Notes: a model not told the origin generated them from the sequence alone. A DNA stretch of 64,000 bases from Methanoregulaceae archaeon (GCA_020850325.1 JADZEW010000016.1:186001-250000); one strand, 5' to 3'; counted from the stretch's first letter, positions 7,899 through 17,495 are shown. Made by a program: numbers and translations.

Positions 7899-8938
7899 GA
7901 CGTTGGCCTCCTCGCGAACCGGCCTGCATGCTGGCCGGCAAGTTGTCCGCAAGCGGCGGCGATGTCGTGCCCGCGCTCGACGCGTTCCGTAACGTTCACT
8001 CCCCGGCGCTTCAGTTCGGCCTTGAAGGCACGCACCCGTTCGCGCGAGGGGCGCTTGAACGACTCCTCGGTGGCGACAAAGTTGAACGGGATCACGTTCA
8101 CAACACTGGGCATTCCTTGGATGAGACGTGCCAGTTCCGCCGCCTGAGTCGGTGTATCGGTGAGTTCGGCGAGCAGCAGATACTCGATCGTGATTTTGCG
8201 TCCGGTCGCTCGGCCGTAGGCGCGCATCGCTTCGATAACCTCGGCAATCGGCCACCGCTTGTTAACCGGCATCAGCTGCGATCGGATCTCGTCGTTGGTC
8301 GAATGGAGACTCAGCGCAAGGTGGATCGGAAGCTTGAGATCGGCGAGTTCGTAGATCTGCGGAACGAGACCGACCGTCGACACGGTCAAGTGGCGGTAGC
8401 TCAGTCCGACCTCGTCGTGAAGCAGCCTCAGCGTCTTCACCAAGTTCTCCAGGTTCAGCAGAGGCTCCCCCATGCCCATGAAGACGACATGCGAGATGCG
8501 CCGTTCGGTGAGACGCTGGAGCATCAGGTACTGGCCGATCATTTCCCCCACGGAGAGGTTGCGGTCGAAACCACCCAGCCCCGTCGCGCAGAATCGGCAC
8601 CCCATCGGGCAGCCGACCTGTGAACTGAGGCAGCACGAAACCCGGTCGGCATAGGGCAGCAACACGCACTCGTAGACTTGCTCGTCGCCCCCGTGGACCA
8701 GGAGCTTGTCGACGCCGTCCGTCGAGGTCACGTGACGGGCAACCTCCAAGGGTTGAAGCGACCATTTCTCGGCCATCCGAGCACGGAAGTCCGCCGGGAG
8801 GTCGGTCATCTGCGCCCAATCGGCGACCGCTCGGCGGTAGATCCAGTCGGCAATCTGACGCCCGCGCATCTTCGCGCGGGGCTCATCACCCAGGGCTTGG
8901 GCGATCTCCTCCCGCGTCATCCCGACCAGGGTATCCAC
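7874..8938 (-). CDS. rlmN: Dual-specificity 23S rRNA/tRNA adenine-C2 methyltransferase
   Basis: This radical-SAM enzyme methylates A2503 of 23S rRNA and A37 of some tRNAs. The radical-SAM motif CxxxCxxC appears in SQVGCPMGCRFCATG, preceded by the family stretch YECVLLPYADRVSCCLSSQVGCPM in part, and followed by GMGEPLLNLENL and LHSTNDEIRSQLMP. The C-terminal Cys needed for the methyl-Cys mechanism is seen in GHDIAAACGQLAG. I prefer GTG 8938 (VDTLVGMTREEIAQALG), which lies 6 nt after TACACT; an ATG at 8965 would add nine residues and lies upstream of that box. The gene heads the lpt operon, and its TAA is shared with an internal lptC ATG. Confidence 0.93.
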   Translation of the reverse strand: MDTLVGMTREEIAQALGDEPRAKMRGRQIADWIYRRAVADWAQMTDLPADFRARMAEKWSLQPLEVARHVTSTDGVDKLLVHGGDEQVYECVLLPYADRVSCCLSSQVGCPMGCRFCATGLGGFDRNLSVGEMIGQYLMLQRLTERRISHVVFMGMGEPLLNLENLVKTLRLLHDEVGLSYRHLTVSTVGLVPQIYELADLKLPIHLALSLHSTNDEIRSQLMPVNKRWPIAEVIEAMRAYGRATGRKITIEYLLLAELTDTPTQAAELARLIQGMPSVVNVIPFNFVATEESFKRPSRERVRAFKAELKRRGVNVTERVERGHDIAAACGQLAGQHAGRFARRPTSSALPVLS

Positions 8939-8996
8939 AGTGCGAGTGTACCGGTTGAGCTCCACCAGGTCGGCGGTGAGTGGATTGGGCCAGTTC

Positions 8997-9025
8997 TTGC
9001 ATGTTTCGTCGAGAACTGTTATGAT
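8997..9025 (+). promoter_or_regulatory. Sigma70-type promoter of propeller gene 1, leaderless
   Basis: TTGCAT (8997-9002) and TATGAT (9020-9025) are spaced by exactly 17 bp. The ATG at 9031 lies 5 nt after the -10 box, so the expected +1 falls on or next to the start codon and no ribosome binding site fits. Confidence 0.7.
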
Positions 9026-9030
9026 GTCTC

Positions 9031-12000
9031 ATGCACTTTGAGGGGAGAGAGACGTTTAGCCTTTGGCGACTTGCCGGATTGGTCCTGCTTGCCATGGCGG
9101 CACCGGGTTCCATCGCCCAGACGATCCAACTGATCGGGGGGAATAGGCTCACTGAAGCCGAAGCAGTAGATGCCGTAGGGAACCGGGGAGTCGTGCTCAG
9201 AAAGACCATTGACGGGTTCTTCGAGGTCAGACTCCGGCCCGGTCTAGACCGCATCAGGTTCGCTGAGCAGATGAAGCAGGCGAACATTGAGTTTGTTTTC
9301 GAACTTTCCGCCACCCGCGTTGATCGCCAGAACTTGGCCTCGCTCCGTAGGCACATCGACTATGTGAAGGCGAGGAACAAGGTCCAGGCTACAGGCCCAG
9401 ATTACAGGAAGACGCCCGGAATCTATGCGGCGCTCGAGTACTACCTTTCGACCCGGGTGGGCCTGGATGGAACCGTCGATCAGGATCTCATCAAGCGAGC
9501 GGTGGAACACCGAGAGCAGCTGCCGCCCGCTTCGCTGGGCGGTGGTGGCCACGCCCCGAGCGCGTCGTTCTCGTACATTGGACCCAAGAATCTGGACATT
9601 CCGTATCAACAGTTCTTTGGTCGAGCACCGCTCGCCGGGCGGGTGAATGGCATCGCTTGGTCGCCATCGAATGCCAACGTCATCTATCTCGCAACCGCAG
9701 GCGGCGGGGTCTGGAGAAGTTCTGACCAGGGAAAGAACTGGTCGTTCCGCAGCGCGGGTTGGCAGTTCCTACACACGACCGGCATCGCCGTCCATCCAAC
9801 CAACGAGAACTTCGTTCTTGCGGGCACGGGCGACGCTTACGGCTTCTTCGGAGCGCAGACCATGGGGATAATGCGGTCAACGAACAGTGGATCCACATGG
9901 ACCCAGGTTGGCGCGGCGCAGTTCGGAAACAACATTGTTAGCCGTATCATCTACGATCCGGACAATCCAAACACGGTACTAGCCCTCACCATGGGCGCGA
10001 ACGGCGATATCTGGCGCTCGACCGATGGCGGTTTGACGTGGACCGCGACCGATGCACCAGCTCGATCATGGCAGGACATCGACTTTGGGACATTGTCCAA
10101 TGGAACTCGTGAGTTGTGGGCGGTCTCGGGCGATGGCGGAACTGGCGGCACGATCATGCGTTCGACAAATGGAGGTCGTAACTGGACAGCCATGACCTCT
10201 CCGATGGGCGGAGCGCAGGAGCGCCTCGACGTGGCCTGCTCCAAGGTCACTTTTGGCAAGGTCTACCTCCTGAGTTCGGAACAAGACACCATGTGGCGCA
10301 CGCAAAACAGCGGAACTACGTGGACCAACCTAGACTTGCCGGCTTCGACGAGCTTTCCCAAGGAGCAGGGAAACAACCCGAACTACAACTGGGCCCAAGA
10401 CGAGTACGACATGCATGTGACCACGGCGGCCTATGGCAACGAAGAGAACGTCTGGGTTGGATTGATCACCCTCGCCGTATCAACGGACAGCGGCGCGACA
10501 TGGGTGAACTTCAGCCGGAGTTACGACGAAGACCTTGGCTCAAGAATGCACTGCGACCAGCACACCTTTACACCGCACCCTACCTACGGCTACATCGGCC
10601 TCGCGGGATGTGACGGTGGGGTGTTCCGGACTCAGTACTACCCAGGGTTTCTCGATTCGATCGCTTCGCTGAACGGCACCCTCTACAACCATCAGTTCTA
10701 TCATATGTCGCTTCACCCCACCAGTTACGCCGACCGGATGATGGGGGGGACCCAGGACAATGCCTCACCGGCTTCCCGTGGCAACCTGGCTTCTTGGAAG
10801 AACCTCTACGCGGGTGACGGATCGTGGAGTGACTTCGACCCTAACGATCCGAACATCCACGTGACTAGCTCTCAGCGTGCTTCGGTCTACCGCTACACGA
10901 CCGCATCGGATACCGAACCCGATCGATTGGAGCCGGAGGGGGGATTCGCCTCTGCAGAGTTCATAGCCCCCCTCATCTATGCCTGGGACGGCACGTTGCT
11001 TGTTGGGGCATCCAATCGGGTGCAGCGGTGGATCGGTGATCGAGACTGGACTTTCTCCGGGACCTCGATGGTGGGCCAGCCGCGGGTTATTGCCAAGCAG
11101 GGCATCAGTTCTGCGCGGATGTATGCGGGCACATCAGCTGGACGCGTCTATCGTAGCGACGATCACGGCCACAACTGGACTCGAATCGATGCCGCACCCC
11201 TATCGGTGGATGCGATCGGTGGCATCGCGGTTTCGTGGGCGAGTTCAACCGACGTATTGGTTGGGATCAATCGACCGACCGGTGGATTGTTCAGATGCAG
11301 CAACACCTTGGCGGCCAGCCCGGTTTGGACGGACGTGAGCAGTACGGGCTCACTCGCCTTGCCGCAAACGCCAGTCAACGCCGTGGTGCGCGATCCCTAT
11401 CAGAATCCGATATGGTACGTTGGCACCGACGTCGGTCTCTTTATGACGACCGACTCGGGCGCGACCTGGAAGAACATGAATGCGCTTGGACTGCCCAATG
11501 TTCACGTGAACGCCCTCACCGTTTCCAAGGACAAGGCATACCTCTACGTTGCCACGTTCGGGCGAGGTATCTGGCGCATCCCGCTCGTGAACAACACCTT
11601 CAACTCGTTTACGCTTTCATCCAGCGAGGTATACGGCGACCGGTCGCTGATCGGCACTCTGCAGTTGGCGACGCTCGCGCCTGCGGGCGGAGTTCGGGCC
11701 GTCTTGTCGACCGCGAGCAGCTACGTGACGATTCCCAGCGAAGTTTGGATTCCCGGCAATGCAAGTTCGGTTTCGTTCACGATCACCACGTCGCAGGTGT
11801 TCTCGTCCAACAAGACGGCCGTCATCTTTGCGAACTGTATGGGGCAAACGAGATCGGCGACCTTGACCATCAAGCCGTATCCGACGGTGGCTTCCTTCGT
11901 CCTCACTAAGACCTATCTCTATGGCGGATCTAGCACACAGGGAACGGCAACCCTCTCGGCGGCTGCTCCGTTCGTCGGCTCTATGACCTTCACCGAGGAC

Positions 12001-12732
12001 TCACCGCTGGTGAGCGTAGTTTCTCCGATCACAATCGCGGCCGGAGAGACTTCGAAGGTGACCGTAATCACAACGACCTCTACCGCAAGCACCCGTGCCG
12101 TTCCGATTACGGCAGCATATAAGGGAACGACCAGAGTGGCCACCTTATCGGTGTTTCCTGTGCCCGTTGTCACCGACTTGTCGTTCAGTCCTAACCCGCT
12201 CTTGGCCGGTTTCAGCACCACGTGTACGATAACGCTGAGCGTTCCCGCACCTATCACCACGACGGTCGTCATGACGGACGACTCGCCGTACATTGCCACC
12301 TCAAACCGCACGATTCAGGCCGGTAATCAAACGCTTAGCTTCCTGATCTATGGGAGCAACCCTGACTCTGATGTGGATGTGAAGGTCAACGCAAAAGTGC
12401 TCGAAGATCCGGGAAACCACGTGAGCGCGACACTGACTCTTTGGCGGTCGGTCTTGCAGAGCATCGCAGTGTCTCCTAACCCGATCAAGGGTGGTGAACC
12501 TGGCATCGGCACCATCTCGCTCAACCGTCCGGTCACCCTGAATCGGGTCGTTCAGCTTGGTTCAGAGAACACGAGCCTGGTGAGCGTGCCCGCGGGGGTG
12601 ACTGTTGTTGCGGGCAATAATGCGGCAACTTTCACCGTGCGGACCGTCCGGGTGACGAGCACGCAGAACGTCGTGGTAGGGGCACAGTATCTCGGTCAAA
12701 TCGTCCACACGACGGTGCAACTGAAGCCATAG
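9031..12732 (+). CDS. Secreted Asp-box beta-propeller protein with Ig-like repeats, paralogue 1
   Basis: The first of four tandem paralogues (1,233 residues). Layout: a signal peptide (cleavage near IAQT, residue 29), an N-terminal domain of about 150 residues that I do not recognise (with HIDYVKARNKVQATGP and ALEYYLSTRVGLDGTVDQD), then a propeller of about 660 residues rich in BNR/Asp boxes (SSDQGKNW, STNSGSTW, STDGGLTW, STNGGRNW, STDSGATW, TTDSGATW), then four Ig-like repeats of about 90 residues to the end. Asp-box propellers occur in sialidases, GH74 glucanases and VPS10/Ycf48-type proteins; I see nothing that decides between enzyme and binding protein. There is no lipobox, transmembrane anchor or PEP-CTERM tail, so it is likely exported or held by non-covalent contacts. 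It is preceded by a leaderless-type promoter. Confidence 0.85.
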   Translation: MHFEGRETFSLWRLAGLVLLAMAAPGSIAQTIQLIGGNRLTEAEAVDAVGNRGVVLRKTIDGFFEVRLRPGLDRIRFAEQMKQANIEFVFELSATRVDRQNLASLRRHIDYVKARNKVQATGPDYRKTPGIYAALEYYLSTRVGLDGTVDQDLIKRAVEHREQLPPASLGGGGHAPSASFSYIGPKNLDIPYQQFFGRAPLAGRVNGIAWSPSNANVIYLATAGGGVWRSSDQGKNWSFRSAGWQFLHTTGIAVHPTNENFVLAGTGDAYGFFGAQTMGIMRSTNSGSTWTQVGAAQFGNNIVSRIIYDPDNPNTVLALTMGANGDIWRSTDGGLTWTATDAPARSWQDIDFGTLSNGTRELWAVSGDGGTGGTIMRSTNGGRNWTAMTSPMGGAQERLDVACSKVTFGKVYLLSSEQDTMWRTQNSGTTWTNLDLPASTSFPKEQGNNPNYNWAQDEYDMHVTTAAYGNEENVWVGLITLAVSTDSGATWVNFSRSYDEDLGSRMHCDQHTFTPHPTYGYIGLAGCDGGVFRTQYYPGFLDSIASLNGTLYNHQFYHMSLHPTSYADRMMGGTQDNASPASRGNLASWKNLYAGDGSWSDFDPNDPNIHVTSSQRASVYRYTTASDTEPDRLEPEGGFASAEFIAPLIYAWDGTLLVGASNRVQRWIGDRDWTFSGTSMVGQPRVIAKQGISSARMYAGTSAGRVYRSDDHGHNWTRIDAAPLSVDAIGGIAVSWASSTDVLVGINRPTGGLFRCSNTLAASPVWTDVSSTGSLALPQTPVNAVVRDPYQNPIWYVGTDVGLFMTTDSGATWKNMNALGLPNVHVNALTVSKDKAYLYVATFGRGIWRIPLVNNTFNSFTLSSSEVYGDRSLIGTLQLATLAPAGGVRAVLSTASSYVTIPSEVWIPGNASSVSFTITTSQVFSSNKTAVIFANCMGQTRSATLTIKPYPTVASFVLTKTYLYGGSSTQGTATLSAAAPFVGSMTFTEDSPLVSVVSPITIAAGETSKVTVITTTSTASTRAVPITAAYKGTTRVATLSVFPVPVVTDLSFSPNPLLAGFSTTCTITLSVPAPITTTVVMTDDSPYIATSNRTIQAGNQTLSFLIYGSNPDSDVDVKVNAKVLEDPGNHVSATLTLWRSVLQSIAVSPNPIKGGEPGIGTISLNRPVTLNRVVQLGSENTSLVSVPAGVTVVAGNNAATFTVRTVRVTSTQNVVVGAQYLGQIVHTTVQLKP

Positions 12733-12738
12733 TCATCG

Positions 12739-12775
12739 GATGCCTCCTCATCGTTGCCGATTGCGAGGAGGCATC
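12739..12775. terminator. Hairpin between convergent genes
   Basis: GATGCCTCCTC (12739-12749) and GAGGAGGCATC (12765-12775) form a perfect 11-bp stem with a 15-nt loop, just after the first propeller gene and before the stop of the convergent lipoprotein gene. There is no T-run on either side, so it is a likely but non-canonical bidirectional terminator. Confidence 0.55.
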
Positions 12776-12790
12776 GAATGGAGGTGCTCA

Positions 12791-13720
12791 TTACCGCTTG
12801 ACTTCGCAAACCGCGCGAAGCGTCAGCGGAGCCATCTGCGGGCTCTCCGAGAAGAACGCCCAGAACACCTCGCCCGAAATCTCGTCGATTTCCCCGTTGG
12901 CCTCGATGATCCGGCCGGGCAGCTTGACGATCGTCGACATCGAGATCAGACCGCTGTCCCCTTCGCCGCTGCTTTCGCTCTGAGCCTTTTCCTTGGTCGG
13001 GCCCATGATCTTCTCCGAGTCCATCTTGGCCATTAAGGTTCGGATGGCCTTGAGGCGGGCATCCTTGTCCATCTTGTCGCCAAAGAACTTCTCGAACTGG
13101 ACATCCATCGTGCGCCCAAAGCTGCGGCGGAGTTCGCGCTCGCCCAGGTCCGGGTGCAGGATTAGCGAAGGCAGCATGGGCCGCGTCGGGCCGAAGATGA
13201 TGCGCCAGAGGTCGATCATCGCGGCTTGCGACATCTCTTTGATCTGAGCGTCGGTGACCTCGATGCCGGCCAGGCTCTCGCGCAACATGGTCAGCATCTC
13301 CCCTTCGGGCGAGGGCATGTCGGGCTTCTTCTCACCCGTGTAGGTGATCGTCTCGAGATACTCGTAGCGGCCGTTGCCCAGGTCCTTCACCGTCACCGTG
13401 TTTGAAAGGATGGCCTTGCCCTTCTGCTTGACCCGGAGGTCGTCGGTGATCGTCTCGCCGAGCTTTGCCTGTCGCACCCCGGTGAACACCAGATACTCCT
13501 TTTCGGTGGTTTGGCTGGTCTTCCAGTCGGCGCCCGAGGGCAGGAAGAGGAACTGATCGAACGTGTTTGGCTTGCCCATCATGTCCTCCTTTTGGATGGA
13601 GAACTTGACGGTGCGCGTCCATGCCCCGTCCTCGGCGACCACGGTATCAGTGTTGGTACGAACGCACCCCGCAACCACCGCAAGGGCAGCGAGAGGAAGG
13701 AGTCGGAGCAAAATCTTCAT
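12791..13720 (-). CDS. Lipoprotein of unknown function between propeller genes 1 and 2
   Basis: The 309-residue protein starts with a lipoprotein signal, MKILLRLLPLAALAVVAGC, so its mature N-terminus would be a lipidated Cys19. The body is soluble, with a beta-rich first half (VKFSIQKEDM, EYLVFTGVRQ, GRYEYLETITY) and a more helical middle. A low-complexity linker (KEKAQSESSGEGDSG) precedes a final beta segment. I do not recognise a family. ATG 13720 is chosen because the lipobox spacing is then normal; CATAAT lies 6 nt upstream. The gene runs against its neighbours and shares a 96-bp divergent promoter region with propeller gene 2. Its place inside the array suggests a partner role at the surface, but nothing in the sequence proves it. 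Confidence 0.8.
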   Translation of the reverse strand: MKILLRLLPLAALAVVAGCVRTNTDTVVAEDGAWTRTVKFSIQKEDMMGKPNTFDQFLFLPSGADWKTSQTTEKEYLVFTGVRQAKLGETITDDLRVKQKGKAILSNTVTVKDLGNGRYEYLETITYTGEKKPDMPSPEGEMLTMLRESLAGIEVTDAQIKEMSQAAMIDLWRIIFGPTRPMLPSLILHPDLGERELRRSFGRTMDVQFEKFFGDKMDKDARLKAIRTLMAKMDSEKIMGPTKEKAQSESSGEGDSGLISMSTIVKLPGRIIEANGEIDEISGEVFWAFFSESPQMAPLTLRAVCEVKR

Positions 13721-13759
13721 GACAAGATTATGAAATGTAAACAAACTACGCATTTCTGC

Positions 13760-13788
13760 TTGCAATCAAGGGGCAAACCGGCTATCCT
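13760..13788 (+). promoter_or_regulatory. Sigma70-type promoter of propeller gene 2
   Basis: TTGCAA (13760-13765) and TATCCT (13783-13788) are spaced by 17 bp. Unlike copies 1, 3 and 4, this gene has a leader of about 22 nt with a purine-rich ribosome binding site (GGAGGGAG) before the ATG at 13817. Confidence 0.7.
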
Positions 13789-13816
13789 AGGGTAACCCGA
13801 GAAATCGGAGGGAGAT

Positions 13817-16800
13817 ATGAAAACACAATTGCGTTCAGCCTGGCTCTTGGTAGCCGCGCTGTCTGCCTCGGTCTCCGTGGCGCAATCCAACCTCTTGGTG
13901 GGTTCGCAGGGAGCGACGGAGTCATCCGTTCAGGCAGCAGTCGGAGATCAAGGGAAGGTCCTTGGCAAGAATGATGACGGCTTCTTCATCGTTCGCCTTA
14001 CGCGAGACACGGATCGTGGTCTTGCCATTCAGAAGCTTAAGAAAGCGAACCTCGAGTTCGTTTTCAACGAGTCGGCCACTCAGGTCAACCGTCACAACCT
14101 CTATTCGTTGCGTCAGCACATTGACTATGTGACGGCACGTCACAAAGTTCAAGCAACTGGCCCCGGCTACCGGACGACTCCAGGCTACTATGCGGCGTTG
14201 GAGTACTACCTCTCAACCCGTGTCGGGCCCGACGGGACCGTGGATCAGGACCTGATTCGGCGGGCGGTTGCGCAGCGCGACCAACTGCCGCCGGCATACA
14301 TGGGTGACCCCCAGGGGAACGCTCCGAGCTCTTCCTTCAGCTACGTCGGCCCGAAGGGCCTCGACATTCCTTACCAGCAGTACTACGGCATCGCTCCCTT
14401 GGCGGGCCGCGTTGCCGGTATCGGCTGGTCCAAAACGAATCCGAACGTGATCTACCTCGCAACGGCGGGCGGCGGCGTTTGGAAGTCGACGGATCAGGGC
14501 TCGAACTGGAGCTTCCGCAGCAGCGGATGGCAGTACCTGCACACCAGCAGCGTGGCGGTGGATCCTCTCAACGAGAACAACGTTCTCGTGGGAACTGGTG
14601 ACTACCGTGGCTTTTTCGGAGCCCAGACGATGGGAATCAAGCGGTCCACCAACGGCGGCTCGACTTGGACGACCGTCGGTGCCGCACAGTTTGGCAACAA
14701 CATCGTTACCAAGATTGTCTACCACCCGACGAGCACCAACATCGTTATTGCTCTGACGGCCGGCGCCGATGGCGACATTTGGCGATCGACGGACGGCGGT
14801 GTGACATGGGCGGCAACCGATGCTCCTGCCGGCAACTGGGACGACTGCGACTTCGGACCAGTTTCGAACGGCGTTCGTCAGTTCTGGGCAGTTGGCGGTA
14901 ACAGCACCGCAGGCGGCCGGATTGCACGTTCGGTGAACCAGGGTGGCAACTGGACCATCGTGGCCGACGCGACCTCGACGAGTCAATCGATCATGGACGT
15001 CGCCTGTTCGAAGAATACGTTTGGAAAGGTCTATGTCTTGCATCCCGGAAACAACACGATCTTCCGGACGACGAACAGTGGTTCGTCGTGGACCAACCTG
15101 AACTTGTCGACGAGCGGGACGTTCCCGAATGCGCTGGGTACCAACTCCCTGTACAACTGGAGCCAGGACACCTACGATCTCCACGTGGAGACGGCGCTTT
15201 CAGGCAATACGGAGTTCGTCTACTGCGGATTGATCACGCTCGCCGTTTCGACGGATAGCGGAGCCACATGGTCGGACTTTGGCCGCAGCTACCAGAACAA
15301 CTCTCGGTTGCACAATGACCAGCACTGCTTTACGCCGCACCCAACGAACGGCAATATCGGCATGGCTGGCAACGATGGCGGCGTGTACCGCATCCTAAAC
15401 TTTCCTGGAGTGCTCACAAGCGTGACCTCCATGAACAACAACCTGTACAACACGCAGTTCTATCACATGTCGGTTCACCCGACGAACTACGCGAACTATA
15501 TCATGGGCGGCACCCAGGATAACGCTTCGCCCGCCTCGAAGGCGAACATGAACGCCTGGAAGAACCTCTACGCCGGTGACGGCGCATGGAGCGACTACCA
15601 GCCGAGCAACCCGGCCGTTCACATCACGTCCTCGCAGAGAGCCTCCGTCTATCGGTATACGACGGATGGCGACTTGACTCCGGACGGAATCAGCCCCAAT
15701 GGCGGCTTCGGGTCGGCCAACTTCATCGCACCGTTGACCTTCGCCGGTTCCAGCACGCTGCTGGTCGGTGCAAACAACACGGCGATGCGTTGGACGGGAG
15801 GCACCTCGTGGGCCTCTTCGACCGGATTCGGCAGCAATGCCCGAACTTTCGCCGTGGGCACCTCCAACACGGCTCGCGTTTACGCGGGTACGAACAATGG
15901 CGGCGTTTGGCGCAGCGACAACACGGGTTCGACGTGGACCCAGATCGATACGACGTTGCCGAACAGCGCGATCGGCGGCATTGCCACCTCGTGGACAAAC
16001 TCCGCGGACGTCATTGTCGGTATCAACCGGCCGACGGGTGGACTCTTCCGTTGCTCGAACACCACGGCGGCCACGCCGGTGTGGACGAGCGTCAGTGGGA
16101 CGGGAGTCTTGGCTCTGCCCGAGACCCCGATCAATGCCGTGATGCGTGATCCTTACCAGAGTTCCATCTGGTACGTCGGCACCGACATCGGTGCCTTTAT
16201 GACCACGGACAGCGGTGCGACATGGCGCAATATGAGCAACCTCGGGTTGAGCAATGTCCATGTCAACGCGTTCGCGATTCCGGCTAACAAGAGCTACCTC
16301 TACGTGGCGACGTTCGGGCGCGGCATCTGGCGCATCCCGCTCACCAACAACACGTTCAACTCGTTCACGACGTCCCTCAGCCAGGTCTACGGTGGATCTT
16401 CGGTCAGCGGAACGCTCACGCTCGCTTCGCCTGCTCCGGCAGGAACTCGGGCAATCCTTAGCGAGACGAGTCCCTACGCGTCGATGCCTACAGGCGTCAC
16501 ATTCTCAACGAATGCGACATCGGCCTCGTTCGTGATCAGCACTAGCCAGGTCTTCTCGTCCAACAAGATCGCGTACCTGTACGCGAACCTGATGGGCACG
16601 ACCCGCTCGGTAGCTCTGACGATCAAGCCGTATCCGTACGTGTCTTCGTTCGTGCTGGCGAAGTCCTACCTTTACGGTGGGGCAAGCACGACGGGAACGG
16701 CGACGATCTCGGCACCGGCTCCGTTCACCGGATCGTTCACGTTCTCCGAGAACTCGGCGTTCGTGAGCGTGGTGTCGCCGATCACGATTGGCGCTGGCCA

Positions 16801-17485
16801 ATCGAGCAAGGTCACGACGATCAGCACGACGAAGCCGGCGACGGTTCAGTCGGTGCCGATCACCGCGGCCTACAAGGGAACGACCCGAGTCGCAACCTTG
16901 GTCGTCTATCCGCATCCGGTGGTTGCGAGCCTTACGTTCACGCCCAATCCGTTGCTCGGTGGTAACTACTCCGTGTGCAGGATCACGCTGAACGTTCCCG
17001 CTCCGATCACCACACAGATCGCGATGCAGGACGACTCGCCGTACATCGCGACCTCGACCAAGACCATGCAGGCTGGGCAACAAGTCCTGAGCTTCTCGGT
17101 CTATGGCAGCAACCCGCCGCAGGACGTCAACATCGCCGTCCAAGCACGGGTATGGGAGGACACGGGTCAAGCTACAAACGCGACCCTGGAACTGCTACGA
17201 TCCGAGCTCACCTCGATCGTGGTTAATCCCAACCCCATCCCAGGTGGCAAGTTGGGTGTTGCAACGATCAGGATCAATCGGGCACAGCCGTTGAAGAAGG
17301 GCATTATGCTCTTCTCGGACAACCCGAATGTCTTGACCGTTCCTCGAAGCGTCACGCTCCCGGCTGGCGCTACGGCGGTAAATGCTACGGTGAGAACGTT
17401 CAAGCCAGCAGTAAGCACCAACGTGGTGGTTTCTGCGACCTACTTGAGCACGACGGTTCGAACGACCGTTGTGGTCACTCCGTAA
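13817..17485 (+). CDS. Secreted Asp-box beta-propeller protein with Ig-like repeats, paralogue 2
   Basis: Same layout as the preceding paralogue, 1,222 residues. The signal peptide MKTQLRSAWLLVAALSASVSVAQ is followed by LLVGSQGATESSVQAAVGDQGKV in part, then the shared N-terminal domain (HIDYVTARHKVQATGP, ALEYYLSTRVGPDGTVDQD). The propeller has Asp boxes such as STDQGSNW, STNGGSTW, STDGGVTW and STDSGATW, and the C-terminus has four Ig-like repeats. It is closest to copy 1 by eye (for example GGTQDNASPAS and HVNAFAIP blocks). This copy has the strongest expression signals: a near-consensus promoter, a good ribosome binding site, C/G-ending codons over long runs, and a canonical terminator. It is therefore the likely main product of the array. 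The function is not known. Confidence 0.86.
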   Translation: MKTQLRSAWLLVAALSASVSVAQSNLLVGSQGATESSVQAAVGDQGKVLGKNDDGFFIVRLTRDTDRGLAIQKLKKANLEFVFNESATQVNRHNLYSLRQHIDYVTARHKVQATGPGYRTTPGYYAALEYYLSTRVGPDGTVDQDLIRRAVAQRDQLPPAYMGDPQGNAPSSSFSYVGPKGLDIPYQQYYGIAPLAGRVAGIGWSKTNPNVIYLATAGGGVWKSTDQGSNWSFRSSGWQYLHTSSVAVDPLNENNVLVGTGDYRGFFGAQTMGIKRSTNGGSTWTTVGAAQFGNNIVTKIVYHPTSTNIVIALTAGADGDIWRSTDGGVTWAATDAPAGNWDDCDFGPVSNGVRQFWAVGGNSTAGGRIARSVNQGGNWTIVADATSTSQSIMDVACSKNTFGKVYVLHPGNNTIFRTTNSGSSWTNLNLSTSGTFPNALGTNSLYNWSQDTYDLHVETALSGNTEFVYCGLITLAVSTDSGATWSDFGRSYQNNSRLHNDQHCFTPHPTNGNIGMAGNDGGVYRILNFPGVLTSVTSMNNNLYNTQFYHMSVHPTNYANYIMGGTQDNASPASKANMNAWKNLYAGDGAWSDYQPSNPAVHITSSQRASVYRYTTDGDLTPDGISPNGGFGSANFIAPLTFAGSSTLLVGANNTAMRWTGGTSWASSTGFGSNARTFAVGTSNTARVYAGTNNGGVWRSDNTGSTWTQIDTTLPNSAIGGIATSWTNSADVIVGINRPTGGLFRCSNTTAATPVWTSVSGTGVLALPETPINAVMRDPYQSSIWYVGTDIGAFMTTDSGATWRNMSNLGLSNVHVNAFAIPANKSYLYVATFGRGIWRIPLTNNTFNSFTTSLSQVYGGSSVSGTLTLASPAPAGTRAILSETSPYASMPTGVTFSTNATSASFVISTSQVFSSNKIAYLYANLMGTTRSVALTIKPYPYVSSFVLAKSYLYGGASTTGTATISAPAPFTGSFTFSENSAFVSVVSPITIGAGQSSKVTTISTTKPATVQSVPITAAYKGTTRVATLVVYPHPVVASLTFTPNPLLGGNYSVCRITLNVPAPITTQIAMQDDSPYIATSTKTMQAGQQVLSFSVYGSNPPQDVNIAVQARVWEDTGQATNATLELLRSELTSIVVNPNPIPGGKLGVATIRINRAQPLKKGIMLFSDNPNVLTVPRSVTLPAGATAVNATVRTFKPAVSTNVVVSATYLSTTVRTTVVVTP

Positions 17486-17495
17486 CCGTCTAACC

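Noticed and set aside
12739-12775. Hairpin after propeller gene 1 as a riboswitch or attenuator
   Set aside because: It lies between the ends of convergent genes, where a terminator is the simpler reading.
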